In this document: positions 34,461 through 45,911 of the stretch, one piece after another
How the letters are laid out: each line of letters begins with the position of its first letter
How positions within the stretch are numbered: the stretch's first letter is position 1
From: Aliarcobacter faecis
GTDB lineage: Bacteria; Campylobacterota; Campylobacteria; Campylobacterales; Arcobacteraceae
Direction of reading: 5' to 3'
Length of the DNA stretch: 64,000 nt
NCBI RefSeq assembly: GCF_013201705.1
Contig: NZ_CP053837.1
Location: 1,488,001-1,552,000 of the forward strand
Notes under the pieces: model-generated
Seen by the model: the letters and a program-made list of their open reading frames with translations, nothing else
Databases searched by the model: none
Told to the model about the DNA's origin: nothing
Program-made: the position numbers and the translations under genes

Positions 34461-35672
34461 TTATTCAAAATTTAATAAACTTTTTGCTTGTATCATATCT
34501 TTATCTCCACGACCAGATAAACATATAATCACCATTTTTCCTTTTAATTTTTCTTCTGCTTTTTTTAAGTATGCTACTGCATGAGATGATTCAAAGGCTG
34601 GTATTATTCCCTCTTTTTGACTAAGCCATACAAATGCTTCAAGAGCTTCTTTATCCGTAATATTGTCATAAATTATACTTTTATTATCTTTATGAAAAGA
34701 GTGTTCAGGTCCAACACCAGGGTAATCAAGCCCAGCACTAATTGAGTGAGCTTCTAAAACTTGTCCATCTTCATCTTGAAGTAAATATGAACATTGTCCA
34801 TGTAAAATTCCAGGGCTTCCAAGAGCTAGACAAGAGCCATGTTTTAGTGTATCAAGACCTAAACCACCAGCTTCAATTCCAACACAAGTAACACTATCAT
34901 CTTCTAAAAAATGTGAAAACATTCCAATAGCATTTGAACCACCACCTATACAAGCAACTACATAATCTGGTAATTTACCCTCTTTTTCTAAAATCTGTTT
35001 TCTTGATTCATAACCAATAATTGCTTGAAAATCTCTTACCATCATAGGATATGGATGAGGACCTGCTACTGTTCCAATTATATAAAAAGTATCTCTTGCA
35101 TTTGTAACCCAATATCTAATTGCCTCATTCATAGCATCTTTTAAAGTTTTGCTTCCACTTTCAACAGCAACCACTTTTGCACCTAAAAGTTTCATTCTAA
35201 ATACATTTAGCTCTTGTCTTTCAACATCTTTTGCACCCATAAAAACTGTACATTCAAGTCCCATAAGTGCTGCTATTGTAGCAGTTGCAACTCCATGTTG
35301 CCCTGCTCCTGTCTCAGCTATTACTTTTGTTTTCCCCATTTTTTTAGCTAATAAGCCTTGAGCAATTACATTGTTTACCTTATGAGCCCCTGTATGATTT
35401 AAATCTTCTCTTTTCAAATAAACTTTTGCACCAATTTCATCACTTATATTTTTTGCAAAATAAAGAGGATTTTCTCTTCCTACATAATCTTTTAAGAAAT
35501 AGTTTACCTCATTCCAAAACTCTTTATCAAATCTATACTTACTATAAGCTAGTTCTAACTCTTTTAAAACAGGCATTAATGTTTCAGGTACATATTGACC
35601 ACCAAAAACTCCACCAAATTGACCCTTTTCATTTGGATCAAAAATACTTTTTTTTGGAATATAATCACTCAT
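34461..35672 (-). CDS. trpB: tryptophan synthase beta chain
   Basis: 403 residues, normal TrpB length. PLP lysine in [25 protein letters not shown], the phosphate-binding glycine loop [11 protein letters not shown], and GRGDKD at the C-terminus. It condenses indole with serine. trpA and the rest of the pathway are not adjacent; neighbours are dedA and apt. ATG start. trpE lies 11 kb away on the other strand. Confidence 0.95.
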   Translation of the reverse strand: MSDYIPKKSIFDPNEKGQFGGVFGGQYVPETLMPVLKELELAYSKYRFDKEFWNEVNYFLKDYVGRENPLYFAKNISDEIGAKVYLKREDLNHTGAHKVNNVIAQGLLAKKMGKTKVIAETGAGQHGVATATIAALMGLECTVFMGAKDVERQELNVFRMKLLGAKVVAVESGSKTLKDAMNEAIRYWVTNARDTFYIIGTVAGPHPYPMMVRDFQAIIGYESRKQILEKEGKLPDYVVACIGGGSNAIGMFSHFLEDDSVTCVGIEAGGLGLDTLKHGSCLALGSPGILHGQCSYLLQDEDGQVLEAHSISAGLDYPGVGPEHSFHKDNKSIIYDNITDKEALEAFVWLSQKEGIIPAFESSHAVAYLKKAEEKLKGKMVIICLSGRGDKDMIQAKSLLNFE

Positions 35673-35685
35673 TTTCTATTTCCCT

Positions 35686-36243
35686 CTAAATCTCTAATAC
35701 AGAATAAACTTCTGAAAGTTCACTTAGCCTATCTTTACCATTTAATATTGTAAAATTCAATAAAAAACAGCTCTCTACTAAATTAGCATTTAATTTTTTT
35801 ATTAAATTAGCTGCAGCATAAGCTGTTCCTCCACTTACAATTAAATCATCAATTAATAAAACTCTTTTATCTTTTTGATTTAAGAAAGCATCTAAGTGTA
35901 TCTCAACTTCATCAAAGCCATACTCTAGTTCATACTTTTCACAAACTGTTGTACTTGGTAATTTTCCTTTTTTTCGTACAGGAACAAAACCAACTTTAAG
36001 TCTAGTTGCCAAAGCAGCAGCAAAAATAAATCCTCTTGATTCAATTCCTGCTATAAAATCTAAATTATATGATTTATATCTATCTTCTAAATGATTCATT
36101 AGAAGTTCAAAAGCATCTTTATTATTTAAAAGTGTTGTAATATCTTTAAAGCTAATTCCTGGTTTTGGAAAATCTTCGACTACTCTTATTGAGTTTAATA
36201 AAAACTCTTTATCTTTATCATTCAAATTTTTAATATTATTCAA
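35686..36243 (-). CDS. apt: adenine phosphoribosyltransferase
   Basis: 185 residues. PRPP-binding motif [17 protein letters not shown] (about 129-145), N-terminal [16 protein letters not shown], and [17 protein letters not shown]. Salvages adenine to AMP. TTG start (36241-36243) preceded by GAGGTTATT. First gene of the run apt-trpB-dedA-pepA. Confidence 0.94.
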   Translation of the reverse strand: MNNIKNLNDKDKEFLLNSIRVVEDFPKPGISFKDITTLLNNKDAFELLMNHLEDRYKSYNLDFIAGIESRGFIFAAALATRLKVGFVPVRKKGKLPSTTVCEKYELEYGFDEVEIHLDAFLNQKDKRVLLIDDLIVSGGTAYAAANLIKKLNANLVESCFLLNFTILNGKDRLSELSEVYSVLEI

Positions 36244-36364
36244 AATAACCTCTACTATATTAAGAAAAGTTGTACATTTTAGCCAAATAATTATTATTTC
36301 TTTATGATTTTATGAAAAAAACCAAATTTTATATATAATATAAAAAATTATTAAAAGACACTAT

Positions 36365-37168
36365 ATGAAAATTATTATACTTTTTTTAAGTATCTGTTTT
36401 TGCTTTTCAATTGAAATTGTAAAACCATCAATTTATGATGAGAAAAAGCATAATATTCAAAATTGGTTAATGAGTGAAAAACTAGATGGAATAAGAGCTA
36501 TTTGGACAGGGAAAGAACTTTTAAGTAAAAATGGAAATAAACTATTTGCTCCAAATTTCTTTATAAAAGATTTTCCACCTTTTTACCTTGATGGTGAGTT
36601 GTGGACTAAAAGAGCTGATTTTGAAAATATTCAAAGCGTAGTTTTAAATCAAAATAGTAACTCTCTTTGGAAAAATATAACTTATAATATATTTGAAATT
36701 CCAAATCAAAAAGGAGATTTTTATAATAGATTAAAATTTTTGGAAGAGTTTTTAGAAAAAAATCCAAATAAATATATAAAAATTATTCCTCAAATAAAGA
36801 TAATAAAAAAAGAAGATTTAAATATTTTTTTAGATGAAGTATTAAGAAAAAATGGCGAAGGTGTAATAATAAGAAACCCTTTTTTGGAATATGAAGATGG
36901 AAGAAGTCTAAATATTTTAAAAGTTAAAACATTTTTTGATGATGAAGGAGAAGTTATTTCTTATAATTACAATAGTGATAAAACATTTAGAAGTTTAAAT
37001 TTAAAACTCGAAAGTGGAACAATATTTAAATTAGGTAGTGGATTTTCGTTTAAATATAGAGAAAATCCACCTAAAATTGGCTCTATTGTCACATTTAAAT
37101 ATTATGGTTTTACAAAAAATGGTAAACCAAAATTTGCTTCATTTTTAAGAGAAAGGAAAAATGAATAA
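36365..37168 (+). CDS. secreted ATP-dependent DNA ligase (LigE-like)
   Basis: 267 residues. A signal peptide (about 1-16, MKIIILFLSICFCFS) precedes a minimal ligase core: motif I EKLDGIRA with nucleophile Lys39, motif III FYLDGELW, motif IV GEGVIIRNP, motif V LKVKTF, then an OB fold. No zinc or DNA-binding extra domains. Periplasmic ATP-dependent ligases of this type are known in proteobacteria and linked to extracellular DNA or competence. ATG start. Convergent with a pseudopilin gene one base away. Confidence 0.88.
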   Translation: MKIIILFLSICFCFSIEIVKPSIYDEKKHNIQNWLMSEKLDGIRAIWTGKELLSKNGNKLFAPNFFIKDFPPFYLDGELWTKRADFENIQSVVLNQNSNSLWKNITYNIFEIPNQKGDFYNRLKFLEEFLEKNPNKYIKIIPQIKIIKKEDLNIFLDEVLRKNGEGVIIRNPFLEYEDGRSLNILKVKTFFDDEGEVISYNYNSDKTFRSLNLKLESGTIFKLGSGFSFKYRENPPKIGSIVTFKYYGFTKNGKPKFASFLRERKNE

Positions 37169-37169
37169 C

Positions 37170-37565
37170 TTAGTAAACCTCATAACTTTTTGTTACTAAT
37201 CCACTATCTTTTATTTTTGTACAAATTGATGAAGTTTTTGCTGTATCAACTTTTAAATCCAAAGTAATTGGTGTTTTTGTTTTATTTACTTCCAAAGATA
37301 AACAACCATTTTTATCACTTATTTTTAAATCTTCAATATTCCAATTTGCATCAGATATATTCATAGAATCACTTATCTTATCTATTTTCTGATTTAATAA
37401 ATAGTAACTTTGAATTGAATTAATAGCAGTATTTATATCCCTTTTTATAGTTGAGACTAAAGCACTATCCTTTGTATCCATAAATCTTGGCACTGCAAAG
37501 GCAACAATTATCCCTAAAATAACAATAGCAAAAATCAACTCTAAAAGAGAAAAGGCACTTTTCAT
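37170..37565 (-). CDS. type IV pilin-like / pseudopilin protein
   Basis: 131 residues. Class-III prepilin signal: short leader MKSAFS then LLELIFAIVILGIIVAFAVPRF with the conserved Glu at mature position 5, so cleaved by prepilin peptidase and exported to a type II secretion or competence pilus. The C-terminal domain has two Cys (about 93 and 116) that may pair. Orphan: no other pilus genes nearby. ATG start. Confidence 0.85.
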   Translation of the reverse strand: MKSAFSLLELIFAIVILGIIVAFAVPRFMDTKDSALVSTIKRDINTAINSIQSYYLLNQKIDKISDSMNISDANWNIEDLKISDKNGCLSLEVNKTKTPITLDLKVDTAKTSSICTKIKDSGLVTKSYEVY

Positions 37566-37626
37566 AATAATCCTTTAAATAATTTAAAAGATTATAAATA
37601 TTTGTTTCTTAAAATAATATTATTTA

Positions 37627-39072
37627 TTATAAAATATTTGGTATCTCTATATTTGTCTCTTTTTCCACATCTACAACTGTTTCGAAAACAACTTCAATTG
37701 GAGCTGAACCACTAAAATCACTATCTTTATCAACAAACTTCGTAAGATTTTTATGAAAATCAAGTTTAACTGTACCTATTGGTCCATTTCTTTGCTTCCC
37801 AATAATTATCTCTGCTTCTTCTATAGGCTTATCTTGGAATTTTGATTTATAATCCTCACCTTTATCCTTTGCCTCTTTCTCTTTTCTTGCTTCATCTCTT
37901 TGTTTATAAACATCATCTCTATAAACAAACATTATAATATCAGCATCTTGTTCAATAGCACCAGACTCTCTTAAATCACTTAACATAGGTCTTTTATCTG
38001 GTCTATTTTCAAGCCCACGATTAAGCTGAGATAGTGCAACTATTGGTATTTTTAGCTCTCTTGCTAACATCTTCAATCCCCTACTAATATCTGAAACCTC
38101 TTGATGTCTATCTTTATTTCCTATTCCTTGCATTAACTGAAGATAATCTATAATTACTAAGCTTACTTTATTATCCTCATTTTGTGCCAATTTTCTTACT
38201 CTTGCTCGAAGTTGGTTAATATTTATACTTCCACCATCATCAACAAAAAGTTTTTTTGTATTTAATTGATTAAAAGCATCAGTTAATTTTGACCATTGAT
38301 TATCATCCATATCACCTTTTCTAAGATTTTGTAATGGAATTGAAGTTTTTGCTGCTAACATTCTTAGCATTAGTTGTTCTGCTGGCATCTCTAAAGAGAA
38401 AAATATAACACCTTTATCTCTTTCTATATTTTTTAGTGCCATATTTAAAACTATTGCTGTTTTACCCATTGCTGGTCTTGCAGCTATTATTACTAAATCC
38501 CCTTCATTAAAACCTGTTGTTCTTTTATCTAAAGAGTCAAAACCTGTTGTTTGCCCTATTAAATACTTATTCCCAAGCTTTTTCATCTTCTCAATATATG
38601 CTAATGTATCACTTGTAACGGTTTGCATATCTTTAAGTTCACTAGTTGCACTATTTGTTGAGATTTTATAAAGTTCCCCTTGGATAGTATCAAGAGCTTC
38701 ATTTGCACTTATTTGCTCTTCTATTGCAACTTTTTTTATAGTTGTTGCCAAAGTTGCTAACTCTCTTTTTACTGAAGCATCTTTTATCTCTTTTACATAA
38801 GCAACTGTATTTGTAATTGGATTTGCACTTAAAATTTCAAGTAAAACAGAGTCATCAATATCTTTTGAATTTATTTTATTTCTAATAAAATCTTCATCTA
38901 TTGGCATATCATCTTCATGAAGTTTTATCATAGCTTCAAAAATAGATTTATGAGCTGGAAGATAAAAATCTTTAGGTTTTAAAACTCCTAAAATATCTTC
39001 AAGTTCTTCAGGATTAAAAAATATTGAGCTTAAAACTGCTCTTTCAATGTTTATACTATAAATACTATCCAT
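37627..39072 (-). CDS. dnaB: replicative DNA helicase DnaB
   Basis: 481 residues. N-terminal DnaB domain (SIYSINIERAVLSSIF start), RecA-like C-terminal ATPase with Walker A AARPAMGKTAIVLN, FSLEMPAEQLMLRMLAA, Walker B LVIIDYLQLMQG, and SQLNRGLENRPDKRPMLSDLRESGAIEQDADI. Unwinds DNA at the replication fork. No intein. ATG start, sharing one base with the ispG stop. Confidence 0.96.
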   Translation of the reverse strand: MDSIYSINIERAVLSSIFFNPEELEDILGVLKPKDFYLPAHKSIFEAMIKLHEDDMPIDEDFIRNKINSKDIDDSVLLEILSANPITNTVAYVKEIKDASVKRELATLATTIKKVAIEEQISANEALDTIQGELYKISTNSATSELKDMQTVTSDTLAYIEKMKKLGNKYLIGQTTGFDSLDKRTTGFNEGDLVIIAARPAMGKTAIVLNMALKNIERDKGVIFFSLEMPAEQLMLRMLAAKTSIPLQNLRKGDMDDNQWSKLTDAFNQLNTKKLFVDDGGSININQLRARVRKLAQNEDNKVSLVIIDYLQLMQGIGNKDRHQEVSDISRGLKMLARELKIPIVALSQLNRGLENRPDKRPMLSDLRESGAIEQDADIIMFVYRDDVYKQRDEARKEKEAKDKGEDYKSKFQDKPIEEAEIIIGKQRNGPIGTVKLDFHKNLTKFVDKDSDFSGSAPIEVVFETVVDVEKETNIEIPNIL

Positions 39073-40151
39073 TATATTTTTCTTTTTGCTTCAAATTCTA
39101 CTTCTTCCACAAATTTATTAATCAAAGCATCTCCACTTAATTTTGCAATTATTTCACCCTTTTTCATAACAAGCCCACTTCCTTTTCCAAATGCAATAGC
39201 AACATCAGCAGCTTTTGCTTCACCAATAGCATTTACAACACACCCCATAACAGAAACATCTAATGGAGTTTTAATATGTGCTGTTCTTTTTTCAATCTCT
39301 GAAACTGCACTTACTAAATCAGCTTCAATTCTTCCACAAGTTGGACAAGAGATAATATTTAAACCCTCTTTTGAGATACCTAAATCTTTTAAGATAGCTC
39401 GTCCAACTTTTATCTCTTCTTCAAGCTCTCCAGTCATAGAGACTCTCAAAGTATCTCCTATTCCATCAAGAAGAAGAGCCCCTAAAGCAATAGATGATTT
39501 GATTGTAGAGTGGAATTGTGTTCCAGCTTCAGTAACTCCTAGATGAAATGGATAATTATTTATAGGTCTTAAAGTTCTATACGCTTCAACTGTTCTTTGA
39601 ACATCACTTGCTTTTAGTGAAATTTTAATATCTGTAAACCCTAAATCTTCTAAATATTTAATATTATAATCAGCACTTGCAACCATTCCTTTTGGAGTTT
39701 GTCCATATCTATTTTCAAACTCTTTTTCCAAACTTCCACAATTTACCCCAACTCTTATTGGAATATTTCTATTTTGACAAGCCTTTACCACTTCTTGAAC
39801 TCTTTTTTTATCTCCAATATTTCCAGGATTTATTCTTATACAATCTACTACTTCAGCAGCAATAAGTGCTAATTTATAGTGAAAATGAATATCTGCAACT
39901 ATTGGTAAATCAACTTGTTTTTTTATCTCTTTTAAAGCATTTGCATCTTCAATATGAGGAACAGCAACTCTTACAATATCAGCTCCTGCAAAATGAAGTT
40001 TTCTTATCTGCTCAACTGTAGCTTCTACATCTGATGTTTTTGTATATGTCATTGATTGAACACTTATTGGTGCATCACCACCAATTAGGACATTACCTAC
40101 TTTTATCTGTTTTGTTGGATATCTTTTTATCATAAGTGGGATTTTATCCAA
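39072..40151 (-). CDS. ispG: 4-hydroxy-3-methylbut-2-enyl diphosphate synthase (IspG/GcpE)
   Basis: 359 residues. Seventh step family of the MEP isoprenoid pathway; uses a [4Fe-4S] cluster whose Cys ligands lie in [11 protein letters not shown] and [12 protein letters not shown]-terminal [12 protein letters not shown]-like segment [19 protein letters not shown] is clear. The start is TTG at 40149-40151 or ATG at 40131-40133 (MIKRYPTKQ); neither has a strong SD, so the first six residues are uncertain. Followed directly by dnaB. Confidence 0.94.
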   Translation of the reverse strand: MDKIPLMIKRYPTKQIKVGNVLIGGDAPISVQSMTYTKTSDVEATVEQIRKLHFAGADIVRVAVPHIEDANALKEIKKQVDLPIVADIHFHYKLALIAAEVVDCIRINPGNIGDKKRVQEVVKACQNRNIPIRVGVNCGSLEKEFENRYGQTPKGMVASADYNIKYLEDLGFTDIKISLKASDVQRTVEAYRTLRPINNYPFHLGVTEAGTQFHSTIKSSIALGALLLDGIGDTLRVSMTGELEEEIKVGRAILKDLGISKEGLNIISCPTCGRIEADLVSAVSEIEKRTAHIKTPLDVSVMGCVVNAIGEAKAADVAIAFGKGSGLVMKKGEIIAKLSGDALINKFVEEVEFEAKRKI

Positions 40152-40241
40152 AATTGTTTAAATTAAAGTGAAGATTAATTTTATAAAAGATATTATCTTT
40201 AACATTTAAACTAATAATTTTTTTATACATAAAGGTATATA

Positions 40242-42314
40242 TTGGATAGTAGAAAAAGTTTTTTATTTGTTATTTTTATTTTTACAACACTACTTTCACT
40301 AATATTATTTATTACTTATAACTTTATTTCAAAAAAACAAGATAATCTTTTAAAATCTATATATCAAACTACATATAAAAATATCTATGAAAAAACAGAA
40401 AATTTAATAAGTGATAAACAAAATACATCATTAGCTATTGCTATTTCTCTATCAAAAGATGAAAATCTTTATAATCACCTTAAGAATAAAGAGTTTGACA
40501 AACTTAATTATGAAAAAATTGCCAAATTAATAGAGAACTATTCAAAATATAAAAATATCTGGATTCAAATTTTGGATAAAAATAAAAATAGTTTATATCG
40601 CTCTTGGACAAATATTAGAGATGGAGTACAATTTAGAGAAGATTTAGAAAATCAAGCTGCTCTAAAAAATATTTCAACTTCAATTAGTATAGGTTTATTT
40701 AATATTGGAATAAAAGCAAGAACACCTATTCTTGATGAAGAAAATAATTTTTATGGTGCCTTAGAAGTTATTACTCATTTCGATTCAATTACAGAAGATT
40801 TACAAAAAAATGGAATATCTTCTATCATAATTGCTGATAAAAAATTTAGAAAAAACCTTAAATATCCTCTATTGTCAAATATTTTTATAGATGATTATTA
40901 TATTGCGAATGAAAATGCCAATACAAAATTATGCAATTATATAGAAGAAAATGGCATTGAAAAATATATTAATATAGAAACTTATATTATTGAAAATGAT
41001 TATTTAATAGCAAATTATAATCTATTTAATGAAAAAAAAGAGAAAATTGGTCAAATTTTAAATTTCTATGATTTAAAAAATATCGATTCTAACTACATAA
41101 GCTCTATAAAAAAACAAACTATATTAACAATTTTAATAATTTTAATAACTCTATTTTTTATATTTATTTTATATCTTTACACAAGATACACAAATAAAAT
41201 AAAATCTCAGAAACAAAAAAATAGATTAATACTTGATTCCCAATCAAGTATTGTAATAATTACAAATGGAAATGAGATAATTGATTCAAATAAAAAATTA
41301 ATTGAATTTTTCAAAGATTGCAAAAATTTAAACGACTTTAAAAAGAAATATAAATGTATTTGCAGTAGTTTTGTAGATATAAATAGTGAAAACTATCTTT
41401 TAGATATTGATTATAATGGTAAGAACTGGGCTGAATATGCATTAGATAATCAAAATATTGATTTTAAAGTTGCAATTTATGATATTGAAAAAAATTTAAA
41501 ACATTTTTCTCTAAAAGTTAGTAAATTAAAAAATGATAATTTAATAATTGTAACATTTACAGATATTTCTCAAGATATTGTTGAAGCAGAAAAAGAGAAA
41601 AATGAACAAAGAATTATATTCCAACAAGCAAAATTAAATGCTATAACAAATACCTTAAATAATATAGCTCATCAATGGAGACAACCTTTAAGTGTAATAA
41701 GCACCCTTACAAGTGGAATGAAATTAAAAAAAGAGTTAAACCTATTAAGTGATAAAGAGTTTAACAAATCTTGTGACACAATAATTTTTAATACTACTAA
41801 ACTATCAAATACTATTGAAAATTTTACAAATTTCTTCACAAATGAAAAAGAGAATAAACTTTCTGTTGTTGAATCTATAAATCAAATAATAGAGTTTTTA
41901 GACTCTATTTTTGAAAGAAATCAAATTATTTGCCATTTTAAACACTCAAATGATATTCTTTTAGAGTGTGATAGTAGTAGTTTTTCAGAAGCTATTTTAA
42001 ATATTTTTGATAACTCAATTTCAGCTTTAATTGAAAATAAAAATATTAATGAGAGATATATTTTAGTAGAGTTAGAAGATAAAATTTTAACAATTATTGA
42101 TAGTGGAAACGGGATAAATGAAGAGATTATTACAAAGGTTTGTGAACCATACTTTACAACAAAACATCAAGCTTTTGGAATTGGGCTTGGACTTTATCTA
42201 GTTGAAGAGTTTTTTGCAAAAACATTAAATACTAAAATAGAGTTAAAAAATGAAGATTTTATCTATGAGAATAAAAACTTAAAAGGCTTAAAATTTACAA
42301 TTTACTTTGATTAA
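40242..42314 (+). CDS. membrane sensor histidine kinase (orphan)
   Basis: 690 residues. TM1 about 6-27, a large periplasmic sensor region (28-285) with a double-Cache-like pattern (SISIGLFNIGIKARTPIL...YGALEVITHF), TM2 about 287-307, a PAS-like region (325-455), H-box NNIAHQWRQPLSVISTL (phospho-His near 480), and a HATPase domain with NIFDNSISALIENK, IDSGNGI and FGIGLGLYLVEEF. Start is TTG (40242-40244) after AAAGG. No response regulator is adjacent, so the partner is elsewhere. Ligand unknown; Cache domains usually bind small organic molecules. Confidence 0.87.
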   Translation: MDSRKSFLFVIFIFTTLLSLILFITYNFISKKQDNLLKSIYQTTYKNIYEKTENLISDKQNTSLAIAISLSKDENLYNHLKNKEFDKLNYEKIAKLIENYSKYKNIWIQILDKNKNSLYRSWTNIRDGVQFREDLENQAALKNISTSISIGLFNIGIKARTPILDEENNFYGALEVITHFDSITEDLQKNGISSIIIADKKFRKNLKYPLLSNIFIDDYYIANENANTKLCNYIEENGIEKYINIETYIIENDYLIANYNLFNEKKEKIGQILNFYDLKNIDSNYISSIKKQTILTILIILITLFFIFILYLYTRYTNKIKSQKQKNRLILDSQSSIVIITNGNEIIDSNKKLIEFFKDCKNLNDFKKKYKCICSSFVDINSENYLLDIDYNGKNWAEYALDNQNIDFKVAIYDIEKNLKHFSLKVSKLKNDNLIIVTFTDISQDIVEAEKEKNEQRIIFQQAKLNAITNTLNNIAHQWRQPLSVISTLTSGMKLKKELNLLSDKEFNKSCDTIIFNTTKLSNTIENFTNFFTNEKENKLSVVESINQIIEFLDSIFERNQIICHFKHSNDILLECDSSSFSEAILNIFDNSISALIENKNINERYILVELEDKILTIIDSGNGINEEIITKVCEPYFTTKHQAFGIGLGLYLVEEFFAKTLNTKIELKNEDFIYENKNLKGLKFTIYFD

Positions 42315-42371
42315 ACTTTTATTTTGATAATTTTAGATAAAATTGCCCAGATTTAGAATAAAAGGAATTTA

Positions 42372-43076
42372 ATGCAAGACTTTTCAATTTTTGATTTAAT
42401 AATTATTGCAATTACATTATTACTTGGACTAAAAGGTCTTTTTAGAGGATTTATTAAAGAAGTTTTTGGTCTTTTAGGTATTGTTGGTGCTATATTTGTA
42501 GCTTCAAGAATATCTAAAGAGTTGGGAGATTTAATAGCTCCTATTTTAGTTTTAGAAAATGAAGCAACTATTAAATTAATTGGATTTATAGTAGCTTTAG
42601 TCGTTGTTTGGTTAATTATCTATAGTGCAGGAATGGTTGTTAGTAAAATATTTAGTGCTAGTGGTTTAGGAACTGTAGATAGAATTTTTGGATTTATCTT
42701 TGGTGCTTTAAAAATATTTTTAATTTTTTCAGTTATAGCCTATGCTCTTTACCAAGTACAATCGTTTAAAAAAGTTATTGATGAAAAGTTTGCAAATTCT
42801 ATAGTTATGCCACATTTATTAAGTGTTGGTTCATATATTATAAAACTCGATACTACAACTTTAACTCAAAGTTTGGATAAAGCTGTTGATTCAGTAAAAA
42901 GTAGTGAAGTTATTGGAAACAGTAAAAAAAGTATTGAAGAGAATATAGAAAATACTAAAAAAGAGATAGAAGAGAGTGTAAAAGAAGAAGTTAAACAAAA
43001 TTTAGAAGAAAAATTTAAAGATGTAACTCAAGAGCTTTCAAATAAACAAGAAGAAGATAAAAAAGAGAACGAATAA
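42372..43076 (+). CDS. CvpA family protein
   Basis: 234 residues with four N-terminal membrane helices (first about 165 residues, with GLFRGFIKEVFGLLGIVGAI, the CvpA signature) and a charged coiled-coil tail (about 180-234, Glu/Lys-rich). CvpA proteins affect colicin V production, envelope homeostasis and biofilm. ATG start with AAAGGA. Begins a plus-strand run that continues through lysS and glyA. Confidence 0.85.
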   Translation: MQDFSIFDLIIIAITLLLGLKGLFRGFIKEVFGLLGIVGAIFVASRISKELGDLIAPILVLENEATIKLIGFIVALVVVWLIIYSAGMVVSKIFSASGLGTVDRIFGFIFGALKIFLIFSVIAYALYQVQSFKKVIDEKFANSIVMPHLLSVGSYIIKLDTTTLTQSLDKAVDSVKSSEVIGNSKKSIEENIENTKKEIEESVKEEVKQNLEEKFKDVTQELSNKQEEDKKENE

Positions 43077-43088
43077 AAGGATTTAAAA

Positions 43089-44612
43089 TTGTTTGAAAAC
43101 AGATATATACAACAAAGAATTGAAAAAGCAGAAAGTTTAAGAAACATAGGAATTAACCCTTATGCAAATGATAGTAAAAGAGAGTTGAGTATTCAAGATT
43201 ACTTAAATAAAAATGAAGATATTTTTAATCTTGAAACAAAAAGAGATGAAAATAGAAATTTTACAATAGCTGGAAGAATTAAATTTTTTAGACTTATGGG
43301 AAAAGCAAGTTTTCTAAAACTTGAAGATGAAAGTGGAATGCTTCAAATTTATGTAGCAAGAGATAATTTAGAAGAAAATTTTTATAATGATATTTTTAAA
43401 AAATATGTAGAAGTTGGAGATATTATTGAAGTTAGTGGTTATCCATTTGTAACAGGTCAAGGAGAGCTTTCTCTTCATGTAGATAGTTTAAAAATACTTA
43501 CAAAAGCTATCTCTCCACTTCCTGAAAAATATCATGGAATTCAAGATAAAGAGCTAAGATATAGACAAAGATATTTAGATTTAATTATGAATAGTGATGT
43601 TAGAGATACTTTTCATACAAGAAGTAAAGTTATAAGCTTAACTAGAAGATTTTTTGAAGATAAAGGTTTTTTAGAAGTTGAAACTCCTATGATGCATCCA
43701 ATAGCTGGTGGAGCAAATGCAAAACCTTTTGTTACACATCACAATGCTTTAGGAATTGATAGATTTTTAAGAATTGCTCCTGAACTATATTTAAAAAGAT
43801 TAATTGTAGGTGGATTTGAAGCAGTTTTTGAGATAAATAGAAACTTTAGAAATGAAGGAATGGATGCAACTCATAATCCAGAATTTACATCTATTGAATT
43901 TTACTGGGCATATAAAACTTATGAAGATTTAATAGAACTTACAAAAGAGTATTTTGAATATCTATTTAAAAATTTAAATATCCCTACAACTTTACCTTAT
44001 GGAGATTTAGAAGTAGATTTTACTAATTTTACACAAATTCCACTAATTCAATCTTTATATGAAATTGGTGGAGTTCCAAAAGATATTGTTGAAGATAAAG
44101 AGAAAATTTTAGAGTTTTTAAAAGCAAATAATCTTGAATCAAATTCTAAATTAAATTTAGGACAACTTCAAGGAGAACTTTTTGATGAATTTGTTGAAAG
44201 TAAACTAATAAATCCAACATTTATAACTGAATATCCTGTTGAGATATCTCCACTTGCACGAAGAAGTGATAATAAACCTCATTTAACAGATAGATTTGAA
44301 CTATTTATTGCAGGACGTGAAATTGCTAATGCTTTTAGTGAGTTAAATGACCCTCTTGACCAATTAAAAAGATTTGAAGGTCAAATGGAAGCAAAAGATA
44401 GTGGAGATGATGAAGCACATGAAATGGATGAAGATTTTGTTAATGCACTATCTTATGGTATGGCTCCAACAGCAGGACAAGGAATAGGAATAGATAGACT
44501 TGTAATGATGCTTACAAATCAACACTCAATTAGAGATGTTTTACTATTTCCAGCAATGAAACCAATAAAACAAGAGATAGATTTATACGAAGATTTAGAA
44601 GAGACAAAATAA
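43089..44612 (+). CDS. lysS: lysyl-tRNA synthetase (class II)
   Basis: 507 residues. N-terminal OB anticodon-binding domain (about 60-150, ITIAG-like [23 protein letters not shown]), then class II motifs: motif 1 around [11 protein letters not shown], motif 2 [21 protein letters not shown], motif 3 [13 protein letters not shown]. Start TTG (43089-43091) with AAAGGA upstream. 12 bases after cvpA. Confidence 0.96.
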   Translation: MFENRYIQQRIEKAESLRNIGINPYANDSKRELSIQDYLNKNEDIFNLETKRDENRNFTIAGRIKFFRLMGKASFLKLEDESGMLQIYVARDNLEENFYNDIFKKYVEVGDIIEVSGYPFVTGQGELSLHVDSLKILTKAISPLPEKYHGIQDKELRYRQRYLDLIMNSDVRDTFHTRSKVISLTRRFFEDKGFLEVETPMMHPIAGGANAKPFVTHHNALGIDRFLRIAPELYLKRLIVGGFEAVFEINRNFRNEGMDATHNPEFTSIEFYWAYKTYEDLIELTKEYFEYLFKNLNIPTTLPYGDLEVDFTNFTQIPLIQSLYEIGGVPKDIVEDKEKILEFLKANNLESNSKLNLGQLQGELFDEFVESKLINPTFITEYPVEISPLARRSDNKPHLTDRFELFIAGREIANAFSELNDPLDQLKRFEGQMEAKDSGDDEAHEMDEDFVNALSYGMAPTAGQGIGIDRLVMMLTNQHSIRDVLLFPAMKPIKQEIDLYEDLEETK

Positions 44613-44631
44613 AAAAGCAAAGGAAAAGTAA

Positions 44632-45894
44632 ATGAACTATATAACAAACGAAAGATTAGAAGTAGCAGACAAAGAGGTATTTGATATTGTAGAAGTGGAA
44701 TTAGCTAGACAAACAAATCATCTTGAAATGATTGCTAGTGAAAACTTTACAAGTCCTGCAGTTATGCAAGCTATGGGTAGTGTATTTACAAACAAATATG
44801 CTGAAGGTTATCCTTATAAAAGATATTATGGTGGTTGTGAGCAAGCTGACAAAGTTGAGCAATTAGCTATTGATAGAGCTTGTCAAATTTTTAATTGCAA
44901 ATTTGCAAATGTTCAACCACATAGTGGTAGTCAAGCTAATGGTGCAGTTTATGCAGCATTACTTAAAGCTGGTGATAAAATCTTAGGTATGGATTTATCT
45001 CATGGTGGACACTTAACTCATGGAAGTAAACCAAGTTTCTCTGGTCAAAACTACTCTGCTTTTTATTATGGTGTTGAACTTGATGGAAGAATTAATTATG
45101 ATAAAGTTGAGCAAATTGCAAAAACTGTTCAACCAAAAATCATTGTTTGTGGAGCTAGCGCTTATGCTAGAGAGATTGATTTTAAAAGATTTAGAGAAAT
45201 AGCTGATAGTGTTGGTGCTATTTTATTTGCTGATATCGCTCATATTGCTGGTCTTGTTGCTGCTAATGAACATCCTAGTCCATTCCCTCATGCTCATGTT
45301 GTAACTACTACTACTCATAAGACTTTAAGAGGTCCTAGAGGTGGTATGATTATGACTAATGATGAAGAGATTGCTAAAAAAGTAAATAGTGCTATTTTCC
45401 CTGGTCTTCAAGGTGGACCACTTGTTCATGTAATTGCTGCAAAAGCTGTTGCTTTTAAAGAAATCTTAGATCCTAAATGGAAAAATTATGCTGTACAAGT
45501 AAAAGCAAATGCTAGAGTATTAGGTGAAGTATTAATCAAACGAGGATATGATATAGTAAGTGGTGGAACAGATAATCACTTAGTATTAGTAAGCTTTTTA
45601 AATAAACCATTTAGTGGAAAAGATGCAGATGCAGCACTTGGAAATGCAGGGATAACTGTAAATAAAAATACAGTTCCAGGAGAGACAAGAAGTCCATTTG
45701 TAACATCAGGAATTAGAATAGGAAGTCCTGCATTAACTGCTAGAGGAATGAAAGAGAAAGAGTTTGAGTTTATTGCAAATAAAATTTGTGATGTATTAGA
45801 TAATATTGAAGATACACAGCTTCATGCTAAAATTAATAAAGAATTAGAAGAACTTGCTAGCAATTTTGTTATTTATAGTAGTTCGACTTATTAA
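44632..45894 (+). CDS. glyA: serine hydroxymethyltransferase
   Basis: 420 residues. PLP-lysine motif [17 protein letters not shown]-terminal [38 protein letters not shown], and the C-terminal [16 protein letters not shown]. Interconverts serine and glycine, feeding one-carbon units. The PLP-dependent enzyme is followed downstream by pdxJ-pdxA, which make PLP. ATG start with AAGGAAAAG. Confidence 0.97.
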   Translation: MNYITNERLEVADKEVFDIVEVELARQTNHLEMIASENFTSPAVMQAMGSVFTNKYAEGYPYKRYYGGCEQADKVEQLAIDRACQIFNCKFANVQPHSGSQANGAVYAALLKAGDKILGMDLSHGGHLTHGSKPSFSGQNYSAFYYGVELDGRINYDKVEQIAKTVQPKIIVCGASAYAREIDFKRFREIADSVGAILFADIAHIAGLVAANEHPSPFPHAHVVTTTTHKTLRGPRGGMIMTNDEEIAKKVNSAIFPGLQGGPLVHVIAAKAVAFKEILDPKWKNYAVQVKANARVLGEVLIKRGYDIVSGGTDNHLVLVSFLNKPFSGKDADAALGNAGITVNKNTVPGETRSPFVTSGIRIGSPALTARGMKEKEFEFIANKICDVLDNIEDTQLHAKINKELEELASNFVIYSSSTY

Positions 45895-45911
45895 GATATC
45901 AAGGATAATTT

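Noticed and set aside
44990-45460. Different codon texture (more T-ending codons) in the middle of glyA, considered as a transferred segment
   Set aside because: Reading frame and SHMT motifs are continuous, and such bias is expected in a highly expressed conserved gene.
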